Source of the DNA: Bacteroidaceae bacterium
GTDB lineage: Bacteria > Bacteroidota > Bacteroidia > Bacteroidales > Bacteroidaceae
Assembly: GCA_017472905.1 (NCBI GenBank)
Contig: JAFUNW010000109.1
Coordinates: 1-11,610 of the forward strand
Direction of reading: 5' to 3'
Length of the DNA stretch: 11,610 nucleotides
Position 1 is the first letter of the stretch. Every line of letters starts with the position of its first letter. Below, piece after piece: positions 1 through 5,641 of the stretch. The translations under genes and the position numbers were made by a program. The notes under the pieces are model-generated. The model was not told the origin of the DNA and did no database searches. It worked only from the letters and a program-made list of their open reading frames with translations.

Positions 1-1096
1 AGCGGAAACCATATTCTACAAGATTGACTTTGCGGGCATGGTCGCCACCGTACATGGCACGGATTTGTGGAACACTTACGTGGCTTTCATCAATAACCAA
101 CAAAAAATCCTCCGGGAAGAAATCAAGCAGACAATATGGACGGGTTCCGGCTTCGCGTCCGTCAAAATAACGGGAATAGTTTTCGATTCCGGAACAGTGT
201 CCTAATTCTCGTATCATTTCCATATCATACGTTACCCGTTCATAGAGGCGTTTGGCTTCGTATGGTTTACCTTTTTCTTGAAAATAAGCGACTCGTGCTC
301 TTAAATCATCTTCTATTTGTTGAATGGCTCGCAGAGTACTTTCTTTGGTTGTCATAAACAGATTGGCTGGGAATATTTTATATTCCTCAAATGTTCCAAG
401 AGAATGTCCGGACGCAGCATCAACTTCTTCAATGGCATCAATCTCATCATCCCAAAACATTATACGCAAAACATTGTCTGCATAGGCTAGATAGATGTCT
501 ACCGTATCTCCTTTTACCCGAAAACATCCACGCTCGAAATTTATATCGTTTCTAGTGTAGAGACTATCTACTAATCGCCGTAAGAATACATTGCGGTCAA
601 GTAACATTCCTCGTTTTAACTCTATTACATTATTATAGAAATCGGAGGGATTTCCCATGCCATAGATACAGGATACAGATGAAACAACAATAACATCTTT
701 TCGACCGGACAAAAGCGAGGATGTAGCTGCTAAACGTAGTTTGTCTATCTCATCGTTGATAGCTAAATCTTTTTCAATATAAGTGTCACTGCTTGGAATG
801 TAAGCTTCGGGCTGATAATAATCGTAATATGAGACGTAATATTCTACGGCATTGTTTGGAAAAAAACTCTTGAATTCTCCATAAAGCTGTGCGGCCAATG
901 TTTTGTTATGGCTAAGTATGAGTGTTGGTTTTTGTACATTTTGAATAACATTGGCGATGGTGAATGTTTTTCCGGAACCGGTTACCCCTAATAATGTTTG
1001 TGCAGAGGTTCCTTGCAATACACCTTCAGTTAATTGCCTAATGGCTTCTGGTTGATCTCCGGTTGGTTTATAGTTTGAAATAAGCTCAAATTTCAT
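1..1096 (-). CDS. uvrB: UvrABC excinuclease subunit B, N-terminal part (runs off left edge)
   Basis: UvrB is the DNA helicase-like subunit of nucleotide excision repair. It is loaded onto lesions by UvrA and then recruits UvrC to cut. I translated the complement from the ATG at 1096-1094 and it stays open for 365 codons to the window edge; full UvrB is about 670-680 aa, so roughly half is visible. The start MKFELISNYKPTGDQPEAI is typical for UvrB. Walker A GVTGSGKT lies at residues 37-44. The damage-probing beta-hairpin region (YYVSYYDYYQPEAYIP) begins near residue 86. The DESH helicase motif II is at about 336-339, as in E. coli. There is no frameshift or internal stop. It is divergent from bamD, with about 150 bp between the two starts. 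Identity is secure; the C-terminal helicase motifs and UvrC-binding domain lie outside the window. Confidence 0.97.
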   Translation of the reverse strand, partial: MKFELISNYKPTGDQPEAIRQLTEGVLQGTSAQTLLGVTGSGKTFTIANVIQNVQKPTLILSHNKTLAAQLYGEFKSFFPNNAVEYYVSYYDYYQPEAYIPSSDTYIEKDLAINDEIDKLRLAATSSLLSGRKDVIVVSSVSCIYGMGNPSDFYNNVIELKRGMLLDRNVFLRRLVDSLYTRNDINFERGCFRVKGDTVDIYLAYADNVLRIMFWDDEIDAIEEVDAASGHSLGTFEEYKIFPANLFMTTKESTLRAIQQIEDDLRARVAYFQEKGKPYEAKRLYERVTYDMEMIRELGHCSGIENYSRYFDGREAGTRPYCLLDFFPEDFLLVIDESHVSVPQIRAMYGGDHARKVNLVEYGFR

Positions 1097-1197
1097 TTAA
1101 GAGAATGGTTTAGGTTAAAAAATCGCTGTAAAATTAGGTATAATATTCATAATGGCAGGTATTAAAAAGCTATTTTTGCATTAAAAAACATGGATTA

Positions 1198-1229
1198 ATT
1201 GTATAATTCGTTGAATCTCCGTAAATTTG
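1198..1229 (+). promoter_or_regulatory. Bacteroidetes-type promoter for the bamD operon
   Basis: TAAATTTG at 1222-1229 is an exact match to the Bacteroides -7 consensus TAnnTTTG. ATTG at 1198-1201 sits 20 bases upstream as a 3-of-4 match to the -33 TTTG element. Transcription would start near 1235, giving a leader of only about 13-16 nt before the tandem ATGs at 1249/1252. That argues against the in-frame TTG at 1240 as the start. A second TAnnTTTG match (TATTTTTG, 1171-1178) has no good -33 partner. Inferred from consensus only. Confidence 0.55.
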
Positions 1230-1248
1230 CAGCCAATATTTGGAACTA

Positions 1249-2109
1249 ATGATGAATAAACATATCACAATCGGACTATTTGCAGCATTCTTTTTATGCT
1301 CTTGCGGAGGGTACAACAAGATATTGAAGAGTGCTGATTATGAATATAAATACGAAGCAGCCAAAGAATATTATGCTCGCGGTAAATACGTGAAATCAGC
1401 AACCTTATTGGAAGAACTTATTTCTATATTAAAGGGAACAGACAAGGCTGAAGAATCGCTCTATATGTTGGGCATGTGCTATTTCGGGCAAGGCGATTAT
1501 GAAACAGCTTCGCATTATTTCACTACATATTATAAGAATTACCCTCAAGGTATATATGCAGAAGAAGCTCGCTTTTATTGTGGAAAGACATTGTATTGCT
1601 CTGCTCCTGAACCTCGTTTAGATCAAACTTCCACCTACAAAGCAATTGGAGAGTTACAGCTTTTTATGGAATATTATCCGAACAGTAAGCGTATCAAAGA
1701 AGTCAATCAGATGTTATACGATTTGCAAGACAATTTGGTAAAGAAAGAGTTTGCGGCTGCAAAATTATATTATGATTTAGGTTCTTATATAGGAAACAGT
1801 TTAAGTGGAGGAAATAATTATGCATCGTGCATTCTTACAGCTCAGAATGCCTTGAAGGATTATCCTTATACGACCTTGCGTGAAGAACTTTCCATGTTGA
1901 TTTTACGTGCGAAATATCAAATGGCTTTGCAAAGTATTGATGCAAAGAAGTTGGAACGTTTACGTGATGCCCGTGATGAATATTATGCTTTCAAAAATGA
2001 ATATCCTGAAAGTCAATTCATGGAAGAAGCGGATAAAATTATAAAAGATGTGAATAAAAAAGTGGAAAAGAATGGGGGAGAAGATGTTTCTGAAAAAGAG
2101 AAAGAATAA
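1249..2109 (+). CDS. bamD: Outer membrane protein assembly factor BamD (lipoprotein)
   Basis: This is a TPR-type lipoprotein of the BAM complex, which folds beta-barrel proteins into the outer membrane with BamA. The N-terminus is a lipoprotein signal: hydrophobic GLFAAFFL followed by the lipobox L16-C17-S18-C19, with Cys19 the predicted lipidated residue. The mature part is helical repeats with BamD-like features: YEAAKEYYARGKY, then a TPR containing YMLGMCYFGQGDYETA, then the segment APEPRLDQTSTYKAI and FMEYYPNSKR that I recognise from Bacteroidetes BamD proteins. At 286 aa it is slightly longer than E. coli BamD, with a Lys/Glu-rich tail. Start: tandem ATGs at 1249 and 1252 are both possible (a weak GGA lies at 1242-1244); an in-frame TTG at 1240 is less likely. 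It heads an operon with rpoZ and a DUF4293 gene. Confidence 0.9.
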   Translation: MMNKHITIGLFAAFFLCSCGGYNKILKSADYEYKYEAAKEYYARGKYVKSATLLEELISILKGTDKAEESLYMLGMCYFGQGDYETASHYFTTYYKNYPQGIYAEEARFYCGKTLYCSAPEPRLDQTSTYKAIGELQLFMEYYPNSKRIKEVNQMLYDLQDNLVKKEFAAAKLYYDLGSYIGNSLSGGNNYASCILTAQNALKDYPYTTLREELSMLILRAKYQMALQSIDAKKLERLRDARDEYYAFKNEYPESQFMEEADKIIKDVNKKVEKNGGEDVSEKEKE

Positions 2110-2158
2110 TTAAATTATAGTGATAAATAAAAAGAAATTAAATAAAATATTAAACATT

Positions 2159-2509
2159 ATGGATTATAAGAAAACAAATGCGCCAACTAACACTGTAAAC
2201 CGTAATTTAATGGATTTGTGTGAAGATACTGGTAATATTTATGAAACTGTAGCTATTATTGGTAAGCGTGCAAACCAAATCTCAGTGGAAATAAAGAATG
2301 AACTTTCAAAGAAATTGGCAGAATTTGCTTCTGCAACAGATATATTGGAAGAGGTGTCTGAAAATAGAGAACAAATAGAAATTTCTCGTTACTATGAGAA
2401 AATGCCGAAACCGACACTGATTGCTGCACAAGAATATACCGAACATAAAGTTTATTTCCGTAATCCTGCTAAGGAGAAAGAAAAACTTCAGCAGAATCTT
2501 AATTTATGA
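2159..2509 (+). CDS. rpoZ: DNA-directed RNA polymerase subunit omega
   Basis: This is the small omega subunit that clamps the beta-prime C-terminus during RNA polymerase assembly. The predicted 116-aa protein starts MDYKKTNAPTNTVNRN. Its core (NIYETVAIIGKRANQISVEIKNEL, about residues 26-49) corresponds to the omega signature, where the enzyme normally has 'aa.RA.qi..' and the following helix; the family is RpoZ/PF01192 in its Bacteroidetes form. The open frame extends back to a GTG at 2120, but those 13 extra codons are Lys/Asn/Ile-only leader-like sequence, so I choose the ATG at 2159. It lies 49 bp after bamD. Its TGA overlaps the next gene's ATG (ATGA at 2506-2509), which suggests translational coupling. 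The Bacteroidetes neighbourhood with bamD supports the call. Confidence 0.85.
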   Translation: MDYKKTNAPTNTVNRNLMDLCEDTGNIYETVAIIGKRANQISVEIKNELSKKLAEFASATDILEEVSENREQIEISRYYEKMPKPTLIAAQEYTEHKVYFRNPAKEKEKLQQNLNL

Positions 2510-2994
2510 AAAAAATAGTTCAACGTATCTATTTAATACTTTCGGCGGTCGCATTGATTGTCATGTCCTTATCTTCGTTCGGAATATTTATTTCAGGAAC
2601 GGATGGGAGGGAATATGATTTCACTTCCACTTCTTTAGTCTCTTTAGCGGATAATAGTGTGGTGAGTAATATGCCTTGGGCCATATTGGTTTTAGCACTA
2701 TTGGGGGCATTCATCGCTTTTTTTACTCTATTTCTGACTTTCTTTCAGAATTATGAGTTGCAGAAACGTTTAACTATCTTTAATGTATTACTGATGGCTG
2801 GATTATTGTTTGTTTATTTAGCATTCTATCTGTTCTTCTCTAATGAATTAGATGCCATCGCATTTAATGCATGTTGGTGGGTTTCTGCTTTGCCGGTTGT
2901 AGCTTTGATTTTAAATGTAATGGCTTTCAATGCGATTCGTTCAAGCGAAGCTGCTGTATTGAAAGAGGCTACTTCGTTTCGCTTACGTGATTGA
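2506..2994 (+). CDS. DUF4293-family integral membrane protein
   Basis: This is a 162-aa protein of unknown function with four predicted membrane helices at about residues 8-29, 58-80, 91-111 and 122-144. The first helix follows a short basic start (MKKIVQRIYLILSAV) that resembles the 'IQRIQ.vYLll' opening I associate with DUF4293. A polar loop at residues 30-56 (GTDGREYDFTSTSL) between helices 1 and 2 probably faces the periplasm. The C-terminus is short and charged, ending FRLRD. The ATG overlaps the rpoZ stop, so it is almost certainly cotranscribed with bamD and rpoZ. The family assignment is from memory of the pattern and gene order. No biochemical role can be stated. Confidence 0.75.
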   Translation: MKKIVQRIYLILSAVALIVMSLSSFGIFISGTDGREYDFTSTSLVSLADNSVVSNMPWAILVLALLGAFIAFFTLFLTFFQNYELQKRLTIFNVLLMAGLLFVYLAFYLFFSNELDAIAFNACWWVSALPVVALILNVMAFNAIRSSEAAVLKEATSFRLRD

Positions 2995-3013
2995 TATTAG
3001 ATAAAGTTGTGAT

Positions 3014-3166
3014 ATGGAAATGGAGCCTACCCCTTGTGTCTATGGACCTCCCCCGGTTATAAAAGATAAATTGCCAACGAAAGATAATAAAAAGAAACGA
3101 ATTAAGCTTATAATATTGATTCTTAGTATTATCTTTACAAGGTTGGGCTATTTTCTTATATTCTAA
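3014..3166 (+). CDS. Small Pro/Cys-containing membrane-anchored peptide (50 aa), candidate partner of the adjacent rSAM enzyme
   Basis: This 50-codon ORF begins 19 bp after the DUF4293 gene and ends 67 bp before the preferred start of the radical SAM gene. It has three segments: an N-terminal stretch with a single cysteine among prolines and aromatics (PTPCVYGPPPV, residues 6-16), a basic linker (KDKLPTKDNKKKRIK, 18-32), and a C-terminal hydrophobic helix from about 33 to 50 (LIILILSIIF, then TRLGYFLIF). The segments are ordered sensibly: exposed head, positive charges, membrane anchor. That is more organised than random sequence, and it fills otherwise empty DNA on the coding strand. There is no clear ribosome binding site, as is common in Bacteroidetes. 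Alternatives are a decayed gene fragment or a chance ORF. I do not recognise a named family. A link to the rSAM enzyme is inferred from position only. Confidence 0.45.
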   Translation: MEMEPTPCVYGPPPVIKDKLPTKDNKKKRIKLIILILSIIFTRLGYFLIF

Positions 3167-3233
3167 GAGAGGGAATTTAGAGCTTTGAATCTATCCTTCT
3201 TATACAATGAATGGAGTATCTATACTTCCACTA

Positions 3234-4307
3234 ATGAAAATAGGTTTTCGTAAATTATTGCGTATGGAATTTGTACGGCGATTGAAAAATCGCCGTACAA
3301 ATTTGCATATGTTACATCAGTTGTTTTGGGAGTGTACTCTAAAATGTAATTTATCATGTTTACATTGTGGAAGTGATTGTAAGGCTATAGAAAAACAACA
3401 TGATATGCCTTTGGTTAATTTCATATCAGTATTGGATGAAATATCCAAAGTTGTAGAACCCCAAAGAATATTAGTTATAACAACTGGCGGTGAACCATTG
3501 GTTCGGCCGGACATAGTTCAATGTGGAAGAGAGATTTCTTCTCGTGGTTTTATGTGGGGGATGGTCACTAATGGCTTGTTACTGTCGGAAGAAATGTTAG
3601 ATGAATTGATTGATGCTGGATTGCAAACAATAGCAATCAGCTTAGATGGTTTCGATGATTATCACAATTGGATGCGGGGAAATCATCATAGTTTTGAGAA
3701 AGCTGTTAGTGCAATAAAAGCTTTGACACGAAAAAATATTGTATGGGATGTTATATCGTGTGTGAATCAGCGCAATATTGGACGTTTAAATGAATTTAAA
3801 GAATTTCTGAAAAGTATAGGAGTAAAGAAATGGCGGATATTTACAGTATTTCCTGAAGGACGTGCAAAAGAAAATATGGAACTGTATTTAGATTCTTCCC
3901 AAATGAAGTGGCTTATGGATTTTATATCTGAAACTCGAAAGAGTGATAAGAGTATTCAGTTGAATTATAGTTGCGAAGGATTTTTAGGAGCTTATGAGTA
4001 CGAAGTTCGAGATTATCCGTTTTTCTGTCAAGCTGGAATTAATGTAGCTTCTATATTGAACAATGGTGATATTTCTGGTTGCTTAAGCATTAGACCGGAT
4101 TATTGTCAAGGAAATATTTATCATGATAATTTTATGGATGTTTGGCAGAATGGTTTTCATGTTTATCGCAACCGTTCTTGGATGAAGATTGGTCCATGTG
4201 AAAAATGTAATGTGTGGAGATATTGTGAGGGAGGAAGTTTTCATTTACGTGATGGAAAAGGAAAACTATCAATATGTCATTGGAATAAATTATCTCGTCA
4301 TGTATGA
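3234..4307 (+). CDS. Radical SAM/SPASM enzyme, rSAM/lipoprotein-system type
   Basis: This is a 4Fe-4S radical S-adenosylmethionine enzyme, probably a peptide or protein modifying maturase. It is 357 aa from ATG 3234. The rSAM cysteines are C38-X3-C42-X2-C45 (CNLSCLHC), preceded by LFWECTLK; the SAM-binding GGEP is at 85-88, with TNG and SLDG strands following. The C-terminal SPASM domain shows C265-X12-G-X4-C283, then C291, then C322-X2-C325-X5-C331 and C348, with HLRDGKG before the last cysteine. This layout matches what I know as the 'rSAM/lipoprotein system' family (TIGR04133). The frame is open from an ATG at 3207, but MKIGFRKLL at 3234 gives the usual short basic N-terminus. Neither start has a good ribosome binding site. 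No partner lipoprotein is visible; the only adjacent candidate is the 50-aa ORF at 3014. Its substrate is unknown. It converges on the YgjP gene with a 39-bp gap. Confidence 0.85.
   Translation: MKIGFRKLLRMEFVRRLKNRRTNLHMLHQLFWECTLKCNLSCLHCGSDCKAIEKQHDMPLVNFISVLDEISKVVEPQRILVITTGGEPLVRPDIVQCGREISSRGFMWGMVTNGLLLSEEMLDELIDAGLQTIAISLDGFDDYHNWMRGNHHSFEKAVSAIKALTRKNIVWDVISCVNQRNIGRLNEFKEFLKSIGVKKWRIFTVFPEGRAKENMELYLDSSQMKWLMDFISETRKSDKSIQLNYSCEGFLGAYEYEVRDYPFFCQAGINVASILNNGDISGCLSIRPDYCQGNIYHDNFMDVWQNGFHVYRNRSWMKIGPCEKCNVWRYCEGGSFHLRDGKGKLSICHWNKLSRHV
3268..3303 (+). repeat. Perfect 16-bp inverted repeat with GAAA loop inside the rSAM gene
   Basis: AATTTGTACGGCGATT (3268-3283), loop GAAA (3284-3287), then the exact reverse complement AATCGCCGTACAAATT (3288-3303). 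In RNA a further G-U pair at 3267/3304 is possible. It lies 35 bases after the ATG at 3234 and encodes the basic stretch EFVRRLKNRRTNL. There is no following U-tract, so it is not a standard terminator. It could act as a 5' mRNA hairpin affecting translation or stability. Confidence 0.9.
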
Positions 4308-4346
4308 ATATGGGATTCGTTTCTCAAATAGAGTCATCCTTATATC

Positions 4347-4910
4347 CTAGCTTTCTTCCATTCGGAAGATGCGTTTGGTTTCTTTCCTGGCTTTTTTCCA
4401 CAGGGGAAAATAAATGTCCATTATTTCATAAAACCTTTTGCTATGATTAGGGACAAGCAGGTGAGCTAATTCATGAACAACGATATGTTCGATACACCAT
4501 TCCGGTAGTAGTAACAGGTATATACTGAAATAGATTTCTTTACTCTTGATTTGACAACATCCCCATCGTGAAATAACGGTTCGATAATATATCTTGTTGG
4601 GAGATACGTCCATTTGTTTGGCGTATTTCTCAACTAATGGGGCAACAATACTATCTAGTCTTTGAATAGCTACTATATATTTTTCTTTAGTATCAAGCTT
4701 TAGTTGATTGAAAAAGTTGTATCGTTTATTTTCGCTTTGTAACTTTCGTTCGCGTGCATCTGAAATCCAATCTTGATTCCTTTCGATAAATTCATAAACT
4801 TCAGCTTTGTTAATACCTAATGGTGCAGAGACATGTATATCTCCGTTTTTAACAACACGCATAGATAAACGCCGGGTTTTGCGATATGTTATTACTACTT
4901 GGTAGTTCAT
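4347..4910 (-). CDS. YgjP-like zinc metallopeptidase (SprT/M48-related)
   Basis: This 187-aa protein belongs to the YgjP-like metal-dependent hydrolase family (PF01863, formerly DUF45). The zinc site is HELAH at residues 146-150, with the third ligand H156 in NHSKRFYE. The upstream family block is SRWGCC (114-119), a beta strand, then LLLLPEWCIEHIVVHELAH. The N-terminus has the family opening YRKTRRLSMRVVKNGDIHVSAP. The usual RWGSC is RWGCC here, and the Asn commonly found in the following strand is absent (YFSIYLLLLP). There is no signal peptide, so it is predicted to be cytoplasmic. It is the last gene of a three-gene minus-strand unit, 26 bp after the barrel gene. The physiological substrate of these proteins is unknown; family membership is confident. 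Confidence 0.88.
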   Translation of the reverse strand: MNYQVVITYRKTRRLSMRVVKNGDIHVSAPLGINKAEVYEFIERNQDWISDARERKLQSENKRYNFFNQLKLDTKEKYIVAIQRLDSIVAPLVEKYAKQMDVSPNKIYYRTVISRWGCCQIKSKEIYFSIYLLLLPEWCIEHIVVHELAHLLVPNHSKRFYEIMDIYFPLWKKARKETKRIFRMEES

Positions 4911-4936
4911 TGCAACAGTCCGGATGTCTGAAATTG

Positions 4937-5641
4937 TTATTTGCTCAAATCAAAGAGGTATGTTAACTTTCCGGAAATAACAGAGTTCCCGGAACGTCCG
5001 AATTCATCGCTTTTACTGTTATGATAGAAATCGGATAAACCATAAAAATAGCGTCCTTCAAGAAGAAAATTCCCGATTTCGGTACGAAGTTCCAAGCCTA
5101 ATCCACCGGCTATTCCGTATTCAAATTTGTTTTCAATAGATTTTCCATATTGAGCTATTACGTTGTTAGGACGGTAATTTGTATTCCAAGGATCTCCGCC
5201 CTTTTCTTCTTTATCATTTATAAAGAATCCGATTTGCGGACCGGCATTGATAAAAAAACGCATACCCCGTTCTTTACCAAATGCTACATGTGCCAAAAAT
5301 GGAATTTCGACATAATTTAGTGTTCGCTGATAGGTGTTATTTGTTCCGTCTTCAATTTTTTCTTTCCAACCTTTCTGACTGTAATTGAGTTCCATTTGCA
5401 AACCGCATATCATGCTGAAATATTTTTCACTGATGTATCTAACGGTTATACCTCCGGTAACGCCTTGGAGTGTACCTTGTTTAATGTTTGGGGAGAAACT
5501 TACACTACTGAAGTTCAATCCTCCATTGATACCAACAGCCAAATTGTTGCGCATATCACTGATTTGTGCATTTACATTGCTTGTTGTTAGTATAAAAATA
5601 GCTAATGTGATGGAAATAATATAAGAGTGTAAACGTATCAT
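4937..5641 (-). CDS. PorT-family outer membrane beta-barrel protein
   Basis: This is a 234-aa secreted protein with a signal peptide at residues 1-25 (hydrophobic IISITLAIFILTTSNVNA, then Q). The rest alternates short amphipathic strands with Gly and aromatics: VGINGGLNFSSVSF, a strand with GLQMELNYSQKGW, then LNYVEIPFLAHVAFG, FINAGPQIGFFIN, GIAGGLGLELRT and FLLEGRYFYGLSDF. The protein ends in a strand (GKLTYLFDLSK). The LNYVEIPFLA and GPQ..FF motifs are characteristic of the OMP_b-brl_2/PorT family (PF13568). PorT itself is a type IX secretion component in Porphyromonas, but most members of this family are unrelated small barrels, so no such role is claimed. Its ATG directly abuts the TAA of the upstream LysM gene (TAAATG), which indicates coupled translation. 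Confidence 0.82.
   Translation of the reverse strand: MIRLHSYIISITLAIFILTTSNVNAQISDMRNNLAVGINGGLNFSSVSFSPNIKQGTLQGVTGGITVRYISEKYFSMICGLQMELNYSQKGWKEKIEDGTNNTYQRTLNYVEIPFLAHVAFGKERGMRFFINAGPQIGFFINDKEEKGGDPWNTNYRPNNVIAQYGKSIENKFEYGIAGGLGLELRTEIGNFLLEGRYFYGLSDFYHNSKSDEFGRSGNSVISGKLTYLFDLSK

Noticed and set aside
136..357. Plus-strand ORF of 73 codons at the left edge
   Set aside because: It lies entirely opposite uvrB, which translates cleanly with all expected motifs on the minus strand; the plus-strand product has no recognisable character.
1129..1136. Possible uvrB -7 element (minus strand TAATTTTA)
   Set aside because: The final consensus G is missing and there is no TTTG-like -33 box at the right distance; AT-rich spacer gives such near-matches easily.
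2120..2158. In-frame GTG start 13 codons upstream of rpoZ
   Set aside because: The extension is only Lys/Asn/Ile/Leu-type codons in AT-rich leader sequence, and omega homologues begin with the MDYKK-type N-terminus at 2159.
3002..3009. TAAAGTTG as a promoter for the small ORF/rSAM genes
   Set aside because: 7-of-8 match, but transcription would begin at or after the small ORF's ATG at 3014 and no -33 element is seen; read-through from the bamD operon is simpler.
3207..3233. Upstream ATG for the radical SAM gene adding nine residues (MNGVSILPL)
   Set aside because: Not excluded, but the short hydrophobic addition does not fit the basic N-terminus I expect for this family, and no ribosome binding site precedes it; 3234 preferred.
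4308..4346. Terminator between the convergent rSAM and YgjP genes
   Set aside because: The 39-bp gap contains no convincing GC stem followed by a T-run on either strand.
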